Assembly (NCBI GenBank): GCA_030737835.1 | Contig: CM060856.1 | Location: 10,581,670-10,645,669 of the forward strand | Direction: 5' to 3' | Length of the DNA: 64,000 bases | DNA from: Acorus gramineus | Lineage: Eukaryota > Streptophyta > Magnoliopsida > Acorales > Acoraceae | Part shown: piece after piece, positions 55,201 to 64,000 of the stretch | How positions within the stretch are numbered: the stretch's first letter is position 1 | How the letters are laid out: every line of letters starts with the position of its first letter | Translations under genes and position numbers: made by a program | Notes under the pieces: model-generated | Databases searched by the model: none | What the model was told of the DNA's origin: nothing | Seen by the model: only the letters and a program-made list of their open reading frames with translations

Positions 55201-58200
55201 ATGTTATGTGCAAACAATGCACATTCTCGATAACTCGTCTTTAAGTTTGATGTGGAATTTAATTAAAATCCCAAGAACCATGTAATATTACATTTCAAAA
55301 TGTGTGGAGCCCAGAAAATGCATCCAATCATAAGATGCTTTGAGTTGCAAGTTTCTATTGGACTAGGCTTCTTCACCTGAATATCAACATGACCTAGATT
55401 TTCATGTCAGTTCATTTATAGTTAGAGCATGCTGCTATGTTTATTTTTGGCATCCTTCAAGTTCAGTTGAAATTCACTCAGAGACACACCAATACAAAGA
55501 AATTGCATGGGTATCCTGTGGATTATGTATGTTACATGGATCCTATTAGTTTATCTATTCCTTCTTTCTGATGCGTTTTATTTGTGTCAGGGATCTTCCA
55601 GCAGTGTCACTCTCTCATTTGCTTAATATTTTGGAGGGACACACTCAGGAAATGGCTGAGGTATAAGATGCTGTAATATAGAACAAGCTCTTCTGTCAAG
55701 ACTGTATGCTCATTGCAGATTTATATAAATATTTATTGTTAGGGGTTTCTTAAAATTTATGTCATTAGCCTTTTCTAAAAAGTCATTTATCAGAAAGAGA
55801 ATCATTTTTAAAATAGATCTGGTTGAGGTTGATGACATGGCAGATAAATTTAGTGTTTCGGCCTTCCAGGTTAAAGATATTTTCCTTTGATCGAAGAGTT
55901 AGAATTCATTAAAAAAATCCATTTCTGGGAAGCATTAACTTCTTTTTGCTGGACAGAATTGTTTGAAAAGTGTCATCAACCCCGAATGACTTTTGGTTTT
56001 TGTGTGAGATTGAGTTAAATGATCCATTAGCATAATTTGTTATCCATATTTTCAGATGGATGATATGAAGGGTAGTTCATTATAAAAACAGGGAAGTTTA
56101 AGGTGTGACTCATTGAAGTCTTGTCATTTTCTTAGTCATGTAAGCAGAAACATTTAAGTTGAGTCCTGTATTGAGTTGTGTGTGAATCCTGCCAACTTGC
56201 AAACTTATCTGCTTAAGTTTTTGTTTGTTGGTATGTTACAAATTCCAATGGTTTATGCGTACAAGAACTTTCCTTTTATATGTGCAAACTTGAAATCAAT
56301 CTACGGATGCTTATTTTATTCTTGGATCATATGTTTTCATAGGTTCATCAGAAAGTACAGGAGCTGCAGTTGGCATTAAGATCTGAGGATGATGGCAATA
56401 ATATCAAACCTGCAGCTATTGACTTGCGCAAGTAATTTTTCATTTCCTGATCTCTTCTTTCATTCTGCTTCAGTTCAAGCATGTTCAAGCATGTAATGTA
56501 CATTTTCCCATACAAGTCTTCCCTTTATATGTAGCTGCTACATGAGGAACCAGTGCTGCATGTTTATAACAGTTACATTTGTATGTTTGTGTCATTTATA
56601 TCCTCTCACATTTCAAGAGTTGCATCGTCAACTTATTTTTATCATTTGCATTCATGTGATAGGAGATCTATCTATCGAAGCCCTTTGAATGTGGAAAAGG
56701 GCTCAAAAAAACTGAATGAAAAAGCTTCCATTCTCATGGAGGATATGATCAGGTAAGGCCACATCACTCAAGAAAATATAATGTTCTATTTGGGCAGTCT
56801 AAAATCTCATCAATTTCTTGTTGGTTTCTGGAACAGGGATTATTTGAAACCTATTGAATCTGCGCCTTTTCATGAAATCATATGCTTTAAGCATGTTGAT
56901 GTGCTACAGTCTGTAAGTGTTCTGTCTTCATAGTATCTTGCATTATTGCTATGCTTACTGGTTTCATTGCTATATGGAAATCTCTTACTGCATTACTTCA
57001 GTACTCACTATTCATATTATTGGCTTGAATCCTTTTTTTTTTCTTTGCCCATTATTGCTATGCTTACTGGTTTCATTGCTAAGTGGAAACCGTATCATTG
57101 TTAAGATGAATTACCGATGTTCACCATTCTAAAAAATAAAAAAGAAAATGCATTGTTTTGTTATATCCATGCAGATTTTGGGGGAGGATCTGGGCTTGTA
57201 TCCCTAAAACAATGAAATAACTTATGAGAATTTGAATGGATGTTGATAACAATGCGTAAGAGAAATGTTGTGGCAATTTGAAGCAAAAGATATCAAGGAA
57301 CTGGGCTTTTTCCTCTATATAGAACTGTGTCATGTTTTTAACCTTGTAAATCTTATAAATTTAGTTAATGGCGAAGATATTCTCCCTTACACCTTGTCAT
57401 CCATTTCATGTCCTTGGTGTTTACTATGATATGAATATAATTTGGGGAGACACCCCATCCTTTCTCAAAATAATATTGAAAAAAAAAACATATGATGCAT
57501 GTATTGGTGGTTGCATGGTCTTTTTGGAGGCAGAAGCTCTGCAGCTGTTCTTTCAGAATAGGAATTTTTTTTCCATTATCAGAAATTGGATTAATGTTGA
57601 TTTTGAACTCGTATTGATGACTGCTTCATTTTCCAAATGTTTTATTTCCACAGGCTCTGATTGGAGATCCGAGGAAAATGATTCAAGTTGATCTTGTGAA
57701 ATCCAAAAATTATCTTCAATGCAGCTGCTGCAGGAGTGGGGGAGTTCTGTTGGCTTCAATGCATGATACATCATTAATGTAAGTAATCTGCTCTTTCCGT
57801 TGGATCTGTTGTAGATGATGATCATGCTTCTTATTTTAATGCAATAAGTTTTCTAATGCTTCGACCATATAACACCCCCAGCAATACCATACAATCTTTC
57901 GAGATGTTTGTAAAGACATTTAATTTTTTTAATTATAACGTAGTCTGTCCAATCATCTATAATGCATTAGATAATGATATGATGATTTTTTTTTGGGGTT
58001 TGTAAATAAATTGTTTTCTTGAAAAATGTATAGTTACAATTTACAAATGAACATTTGATATGGAGGCTGGGTGCCTCCACTTAATTGCTATAGATTACAT
58101 TCTGTGTTGTAAACACTTGCTATTAAGGAGGTAACCTCGGTGCATCCCCTAGCAGCAGATGTCAACAGTGCAGAATGGTCTCTAAAGTCTTACATGAGGA

Positions 58201-59515
58201 CCTTTTACAAGAGGATTTCCCACAGTACAAAAGGACTGTATAAATCAACAAGTTCTTCTTGTCCTAACAGTCATATTCACCCGCTTGAATGGCCATTCTT
58301 TGGTCATCCCAAATGTCTTGAGCATGGAAGAAAGAGATTCCCATGCTCTGTTGTTTTTTGGCCAGAAGATCAGCTGGAATGTTGCCTTCAGGTGATTTGC
58401 TATGTTCTCTGATGCATTGGGAAATAGCATGAGGTTATCGGCTAAACCGATGTGGCTTAATGTTTAATTGGCCATTCAAGTACTTATCGACACTTCTATC
58501 TTCAACAACTGCTTGGATTTTTTTAAGAGAGAGAGCTTCCATTACTAAGACAAAAAGAAAGGGTTATAGTGGATCACCTTGTCTTGTGTTTGAAAAACAT
58601 ATAATCACTTTATGCTGTCATATCCTGTCCAATTCTCTATAATGCAGTAGATAATGATATAAAGAATTGTGGAGAAGGTTTTATCACACTTCTACAAATT
58701 CTAGCTTATGAACAAACCATTTTGAATGACTGACTTCTCATTTTTCTTTGCTGCATGTGAAACATGTGGTCCCAGGTACTCTTTAGCTCGGGAGCATGGT
58801 GATCTTATAAACCTGCATGATTGGTATCAATCATTCAAAGCAGTAGTGAGTGTCTCGAGCGCTAAAAACAAGCGTAAGATGCCAAAATCCCCATTCAAGA
58901 AGAAAAAACTAGCTGCTGATCTGGCACCAGACACAAGTGAAGCAACACTTCAGTATCCTTTTATCATTCTCTTGTCAATTTTGTGCTCATTCATCAGCAT
59001 GCTTTCTATTATGCCGGAGTTCATGAAGGGGGACCAGTTTTTTCACGCTTAAGTGATAATCAACCATATAATCTGTTTAACGCCAACAACTAACTGAAAA
59101 CTTGTAAGCTGAAACCCATTATTTCAGGTAGATTTGAAGAGGGTAGGTGACAAATTGCTTGATTGAATTAAGAAAACTGTACTACAGCCAAAATTTTGTA
59201 CCACGGTTAAAACATCATGAATTGTGGGCACTTAGTTATGTCTGGGTGATTTCAGTAGTGTAGTCCATGGTTTTATGAGTGATCCCTTTCATTTAATTAA
59301 TACATTGTCCGTCCCATTTTCAAGTGACAGCATTGTAAATACTGTTATTTTCTGACATCCAGTGACACGCCAACGCTCCATGAACATCCTTAACTTGAGC
59401 TTCTCCCAGAGCTCGTTTTTGCAGGGCAGTCACAGAGCTCCAAATCACAGGCCTTCTCCGGATGCCGAGCAAGCGACGCCCAGACTTTGTGCAGAGGGTC
59501 GCCTTCGGAATTTAG
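52243..59515 (+). CDS. ORC3: Origin recognition complex subunit 3, 740 aa, 17 exons
   Basis: Exons: 52243-52320, 52409-52630, 52708-52882, 52973-53142, 53219-53349, 53448-53721, 53827-53901, 54273-54349, 54434-54524, 54681-54877, 55591-55660, 56343-56431, 56663-56752, 56837-56912, 57654-57778, 58776-58952, 59410-59515 (2223 nt, every phase consistent). Recognised by PFFVLHKG after exon 1, KNIEFVDDLQTFKELGEQLK, the Walker-B-like VVVIIDDMERC (236-246), LSEWVVKIPVVLIMGVTTTV, SGFTVGYKVSLFLRDYF and the C-terminal TELQITGLLRMPSKRRPDFV. ORC3 is a structural AAA+-like subunit of the nuclear ORC that marks replication origins and loads MCM. SP sites near residues 56-61 (IDLSPPLSP) could be CDK targets. 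A basic stretch (KRKMPKSPFKKKK) precedes the last exon and may be a nuclear signal. The promoter has an E2F site; the last intron has two in-frame acceptors 15 nt apart. Confidence 0.96.
56941..57091. repeat. 42-bp direct repeat in ORC3 intron 14
   Basis: CATTATTGCTATGCTTACTG and following bases occur at 56941 and again at 57050 (109-bp spacing) with few differences (CTATATGGAAA versus CTAAGTGGAAA). Confidence 0.75.
58140..58625 (-). pseudogene. LINE (L1-type) reverse-transcriptase remnant in ORC3 intron 15, antisense
   Basis: On the minus strand from 58584 the text RQGDPL*PFLFVLVMEALS is the conserved non-LTR reverse-transcriptase block. About 130 bp further, in another frame, HIGLADNLMLFPNASEN corresponds to the FADD active-site block and what follows it, with F to L and D to N changes, and the reading continues toward 58245. 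In-frame stops and at least one frameshift show it is dead. It sits in an intron of about 1 kb, opposite to ORC3 transcription. Confidence 0.8.
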
Positions 59516-60387
59516 TATTCTCAATCTCCTGAGCCTTTTACTGTAAATTATAAACTGTATATGTAAGTCCCACAGAAACTTGAATGAGCTGTGTTAGTTA
59601 AATCAGTCGAGTGAAACGTCAGTGTCTCCACGTGATGTGGCAATTTCATATGGTCCCATTACGGAACCCCATAAAAGCGAAAGCCACCTAAGTGTGTCGG
59701 TGCTAGTACACGTGACGGGGGAGAAAATATACCCAACGATAATAATGTGTGACCAGAAATTTGGGAACATAAAAGACAAATCACACGTGCTTATTTGGAG
59801 GGGTAAAAATTGATGTACTAGGTTTGGGCTCGCTCTCTTCGGCTCCAGTAGTGATTGTTGCTCTATTGAACATCGAAGACACAGGGAGATGTTGAACTAG
59901 GGTTTTGAAAAAAAAGATTTTTACATATCTCAATAAACAGAATTAGCTTTCTATTTATAATGTTGTTAAAGTTGCCCTTGAGACCATTACCAATGGTGGA
60001 TCTCTTCTCAATTCATGGATCTCTATTCTGGGGATCAAAAATATATATTTTAGGGATTTGTCAATTAGCTATTGATTAGCTTGGTCAAAGATATATATAT
60101 TTATCAGGGATTTTAGGATCGGTTCCACTGTTGATGACTCTTTATTAAATATTCAATGAGATATATTGGATCATTGTTTCCGTCGAATCTGAGCGGGCTG
60201 ACGGGCAGGGCTACGCTAGATTCGGGTCGCCTAGGTCGCAGACTATCGCATTCAGGTTATGGGCCATGGGTGGTCAGATCTGTTTTGGTGGGCCAGGAAA
60301 ATGGGCCCCACACTATCATGTAGAGTTATTTAACCATTTCAAACCTCAACACGGTCTGCATTGACTTCATTTTCTTTGCCCTCTAAA
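59516..60387. other. ORC3 3' flank and CDI-like promoter
   Basis: Mixed-composition intergenic DNA with ORC3 3' UTR at the left. A GC-richer patch (60185-60300) precedes the CDI-like start. No other gene is seen. Confidence 0.5.
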
Positions 60388-61182
60388 ATGGTGCTTCCGA
60401 TCATCGCTGATATCAACCGAACCACCACGTCAAATGGAAATCCGCCATCAGAGCCGTTCAAGATCTTCGTCGGCTACGACTCCCGCGAGGACCTCGCGTT
60501 CGAGGTCTGCCGCCACTCCATTTTGAAGCGCTCCTCCATCCCCGTCGAAGTCATCCCGATCCGACAGCCCGACCTCCTCCGTGACGGGCTCTACTGGCGC
60601 GATCGGGGCCCCACCGAGTCCACCGAGTTCTCCTTCACGCGTTTTCTCACGCCCTACCTCGCCGGCTTCTCCGGCTGGGCCATGTTCGTCGACTGCGACG
60701 TCCTCTACACGGCGGACATCAGAGAATTGACGGACCTGATCGACAACCAATACGCGGTGATGTGCGTGAAACACGAGTACGCGCCGAAGGAATCCACAAA
60801 GATGGACGGGGCCGTGCAGACGGTGTACCCGCGCAAGAACTGGTCGTCGATGGTCTTATACAATTGCGGGCACCCGAAGAACCGGGTCCTGACGCCGGAG
60901 CTCGTGAGTTCTCAGACGGGCGCGTACCTTCACCGGTTCATGTGGCTTGAAGACGAGGAGATCGGGGAGGTCCCGTTCGTATGGAACTACCTGGTCGGGC
61001 ACAATCACGTGGACGAGAGGGACCGGGAGGGGACGTTCCCGAAGGCCATACATTACACGGAGGGTGGTCCGTGGTTCGAGGCGTGGAAGGATTGCGAGTT
61101 TGGGGAGATGTGGGTAGAGGAGATGGAGGAGTATTTGAAGGAGAGACGGAAGACGTTTGTGGCGGCGCCACTTGATGTTTGA
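60388..61182 (+). CDS. CDI: CDI-like nucleotide-diphospho-sugar transferase, 264 aa, intronless
   Basis: The ATG at 60388 (AAAATGG context) opens MVLPIIADINRTTTSNGNPP; the in-frame upstream extension to 60361 begins with TTG and is not used. The protein has KIFVGYDSREDLAFEVC at about 25-41, FSFTRFLTPYLAGFSGWAMF, then a DXD motif DCD at 102-104 (metal/nucleotide-sugar binding in GT-A folds), and HYTEGGPWF near the C-terminus. This matches the plant CDI family of single-exon GT-A-like proteins; the Arabidopsis member is reported to be required for pollen germination and tube growth. The sugar donor and acceptor are unknown. No signal peptide is visible, so it is presumably cytosolic. The coding region is very GC-rich, with C/G at third positions, in strong contrast to its AT-rich flanks. 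Confidence 0.9.
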   Translation: MVLPIIADINRTTTSNGNPPSEPFKIFVGYDSREDLAFEVCRHSILKRSSIPVEVIPIRQPDLLRDGLYWRDRGPTESTEFSFTRFLTPYLAGFSGWAMFVDCDVLYTADIRELTDLIDNQYAVMCVKHEYAPKESTKMDGAVQTVYPRKNWSSMVLYNCGHPKNRVLTPELVSSQTGAYLHRFMWLEDEEIGEVPFVWNYLVGHNHVDERDREGTFPKAIHYTEGGPWFEAWKDCEFGEMWVEEMEEYLKERRKTFVAAPLDV

Positions 61183-61956
61183 GATGGTACTTCATCTTTT
61201 TAGTTCCTGTGTGTATTTCTTATTTTTTTTTATTTGCATTTACCTTCTGGTGTTTTATTAATGGATAATGTTACTATTTTTTTACCCCCAATTTTAGCTT
61301 ATAATTGTTTTAAATTTTTTGAAAATAGTATTATTGATGTCAATGTTTATATAAAAAATAAAACATATATTCTAATGAATTGTATAAATTTATTTATAAA
61401 AAATATAAAAAAAATTTCTATTGAAACATTTACTTCGTTAATGTGAGTATATGCTCCAGTAATTTTTTATTAATGCAAATAAGACTAGAATTGGAGCTAA
61501 AAAAAAAAAAAAGTGTGTAACAGAGCTCTTAATAAATCTTCATGAACAATTACTGCCCAGATAATTCACATTACAAAGAGCACAGGACATGTTAACTTGG
61601 CATAAACAGGGTTTCTTTGTCATCTTTGAGGGTTTGTTAGAGACTATCACACGTTATGACGGTAAAAAAACGATATATGTATTATGAGTTGCTGATGCTC
61701 TCATACATGTCAACCTGAGATTTATTTGTGCAGAGGGTAGCGTTTGGACTTTTTAGCTTTTTTGAGAAATTGAATCATTGAAGCTGTATTTATATTACCA
61801 TTTTTTTTTTATGGTGAAAAGGCTATGTAATCAGAGGATATTCAATATTAATTATCAAAACTCATATAACTCATGTACATTATATACCTGGGCCTCCTGT
61901 AATATTTTCACTGCATGTCGGCTAATATCATGTACATATGGTTTTAATAAGCGACG
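61183..61956. other. CDI-like 3' flank, no gene
   Basis: AT-rich, with a poly-A tract near 61500. The short frames at 61234-61446 and 61778-62002 are low-complexity or overlap the LTR. Confidence 0.5.
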
Positions 61957-62264
61957 TGTTGTGAATATGGTGGTGGATAACCACCACTTCTCTAACCCAT
62001 AACCTCCCCCACTCTTCAACCCCATAACCCCCTCATCCAACTCCATAACCCTCCTATCTTAATTACCCCACTATCTCCCCCTCACCTCTATAGACTTGTA
62101 ACTCTCCACCTTTGGGATTCCTCTATGCACCCTATAAATAGAGGGGTTCTCTCTTGTAAACAATCAACAAATAGTGAATAAGAATCTCTCTCTACTTCTC
62201 TTCTATATGCTTGTGTGCTTTGTTCTTATACTTTTATATATCATATTCTATTTAGTTTACAACA
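61957..62264 (+). mobile_element. 5' LTR (308 bp) of a probable Ty1-copia-type retrotransposon
   Basis: It begins TGTTGTGAATATGG and ends TTTACAACA, giving the inverted tips TGTTGT/ACAACA. A TATA box (CCCTATAAATAG) lies at about 62141, followed by a CT-rich R region (AATCTCTCTCTACTTCTC). Directly after it comes CGTTATCAGCACGAG (62265-62279), a leader/primer-binding sequence I remember at this position in plant copia elements. The 3' LTR is not in the window, so the target duplication cannot be checked. Confidence 0.7.
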
Positions 62265-64000
62265 CGTTATCAGCACGAGAAGCTCTTTGTTAAAGAGAAA
62301 GGTTTGTATTCGGTGGGTTCTTAATGATCTATATAAAAAATATACTCCCCCTTGATGTTATGTATTTTTATGTAAATCATCTACTACATACATATGATTA
62401 ATTTTTTTCAATATGCATGGAACCATATGCAAATTATGTGTAGAACTCATATACATCTATCTTTTATTTTCATCTGATGTACTGCATACATCTATCTTTT
62501 ATTTCCATGCATGCAATCCCCGTGAAAATTTTCCATACATATATTATGATATGATTAATTTATGAAAACTAGTATGCAATTTTCTCATGCAACAGTATGC
62601 GACATCTATCATTTGATTATTTATTTTTCATGTAACTGTTTCATGTTTGTCATCTTTTATTAAAATTTAAATATTATACATCTATGTGTAGAACCAGAAG
62701 TTCTCACAAATATCAATTAATTTGATATTTATATTTGATTTGAAATTCATTTTAATGTTACAATGTCATGTGTCCCTATAGGATCATACAAAAATTGTAA
62801 TTACATGGATCCCTGAAGGACCATGTAGAAGTTATGAATAATGTGTTCCAATTAAGACCATGTAAATTTTATTCTATCCCTGAAGGACTACAAAAATTAT
62901 TACATGGATCCTTGAAGAATCATGTAAAAGATATTATTAAAAATGTCCCTGAAGGACTATGATTATATTGTATCCATGAAGGATCATACAAATTTTATTT
63001 TATTTTATCCCTGAAGGACTGTACAAAAATTATGATTATATGAATCTTTGAAGGATCATGTAAAATTTTATTTTGTTCTATCCCTGAAGGACTATACAAA
63101 AATCATGATTGTTCGTGTCCCTGTAGGACCAAACAAAAGTTATATGATATATTTTTTGGGTCCTTGAAGGACCAAATAATAAAAAAAAAAGATCCATGTA
63201 TCCCAGCAGGAACATGTAAAATTTTATTTTGTTCTATCCCTGAAGGACTATACAAAAATTATGATTGTTCGTGTCCCTGTAGGACCAAACAAAAGTTATA
63301 TGATATATTTTTCGGGTCCTTGAAGGACCAAATAATAAAAAAAAAAATCCATGTATCCCAGCAGGAACATGTAAAATTTTATTTTGTTCTATCCCTGAAG
63401 GACTATACAAAAATTATGACTGTTCGTGTCCCTGTAGGACCAAACAAAAGTTATATGATATATTTTTCGGGTCCTTGAAGGACCAAATAATAAAAAAAAA
63501 GATCCATGTATCCCAGCAGGAACATCTAAAATTTTATTTTGTTCTATCCCTGAAGGACTATACAAAAATCATGATTGTTCGTGTCCCTGTAGGACCAAAC
63601 AAAAATTATATGATATATTTTTCGGGTCATTAAAGGACCAAATAATAATAAAAAAAAAGATCCATGTATCCCAGCAGGAACATGTAAATTATGATTAGAT
63701 TTCACTATCATCATCATAATGAAGAGGATTTAAATATTAATACCTCATTGACAAAGGTCCACCGACCATAATGCCTCAAATATGCTCTAGTTGTAGCGAT
63801 ATTGAGAGCATTAATTTTATATATTCTCGTTGTCGAACAACGATTTTTTTAAAATATCATGTAACTCAACTCAATGGTATAGCATCATTACCCGAAGTAA
63901 ATGCATTTTATTTTATGTTCGCTATGGGAGTTGTGGTCATGAATGATGAGATCATGATTTATATAGTTGAGAAAGCACAACAATCATAAAGTTTGTAAAG
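62265..64000 (+). mobile_element. Retrotransposon leader / start of internal region, truncated by the window edge
   Basis: This follows the LTR and consists of AT-rich DNA, then the repeat block at 62780-63690. After it a short frame starts at 63771 (MPQICSSCSDIESINFIYSR), with several Cys but no recognisable gag or pol domain before the right edge. It may be the start of an element-encoded protein or a chance frame. Confidence 0.5.
62780..63690 (+). repeat. Hierarchical tandem repeat: short TCCCTGAAGGACTAT motif within a 156-bp higher-order unit
   Basis: From about 62780 a motif of type TCCYTGAAGGAYYAT recurs every 30-50 bp with variable spacers. From about 63058 these are organised into a regular unit: GATCCATGTATCCCAGCAGG starts at 63191, about 63347, 63501 and about 63659 (periods 156, 154 and 158). 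Each unit contains CTATCCCTGAAGGACTATAC, GTGTCCCTGTAGGACC and GGGTCCTTGAAGGACC, which are themselves partly self-complementary. The units are nearly identical, so the array is recent. The 104-codon frame at 63164-63478 is only this repeat translated. Confidence 0.85.

Noticed and set aside
60361-60387. Upstream extension of the CDI-like protein by nine codons
   Set aside because: It would have to start at TTG; the first ATG at 60388 has a good context and gives the expected N-terminus.
63164-63478. 104-codon plus-strand frame
   Set aside because: It spans two units of the 156-bp tandem repeat and repeats the same words in different frames.
63058-63690. Regular repeats resembling a CRISPR array
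   Set aside because: Spacers are not unique, the units are directly repeated in full, and the context is a plant LTR retrotransposon.

Overview
The window is nuclear DNA from a flowering plant. The genes have GT-AG introns with conserved phases, the intergenic DNA is very AT-rich and full of small inverted-repeat transposons, and several proteins belong to plant families (GRF with a miR396 site, PSPG-box UGT, GTG/GPHR, ORC3). The species cannot be named from sequence alone. Nine protein genes are supported. I built every exon model by hand: reading phase is conserved at every junction, and protein similarity is judged from memory of the families.

Layout. 906-5637 (-): 5' part of a GTG/GPHR multi-pass membrane protein, cut by the left edge. 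6.0-11.0 kb: AT-rich, with a nested pair of inverted-repeat elements, hairpins, a short MITE-like element and a GC-rich island of ACGT-core sites. 11469-15876 (-): growth-regulating factor (GRF) with a miR396 site and tandem duplications in both introns. 16-22.9 kb: GRF upstream region and repeats. 22918-26298 (-): TMEM45/DUF716 membrane protein. 29733-35790 (-): MCRS_N-FHA protein (EMB1967/MCRS1-like). 36894-40074 (-) and 45870-46992 (-): two paralogous small EF-hand/membrane proteins separated by about 5.8 kb of transposon remnants. 48255-49824 (-): UDP-glycosyltransferase interrupted by a 190-bp tandem duplication. 52243-59515 (+): ORC3, 17 exons, with an E2F site and telo-box in the promoter. 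60388-61182 (+): intronless CDI-like nucleotide-sugar transferase. 61957-64000 (+): 5' LTR and leader of a probable copia-type element that runs off the right edge.

The genes do not form a pathway; this is an ordinary plant gene neighbourhood. The most unusual observation is in the UGT gene. The 190-bp duplication breaks the genomic frame, but the duplicated unit contains AAG|GTACAG. Splicing from that site in the first copy to the same site in the second would remove exactly 190 nt and restore a 459-residue protein. This is the geometry proposed for birth of an intron by tandem duplication of an AGGT proto-splice site, but a pseudogene or a haplotype/assembly artefact is also possible. Second in interest is the downstream EF-hand paralogue, which has a GC-AG first intron and has lost its calcium ligands.
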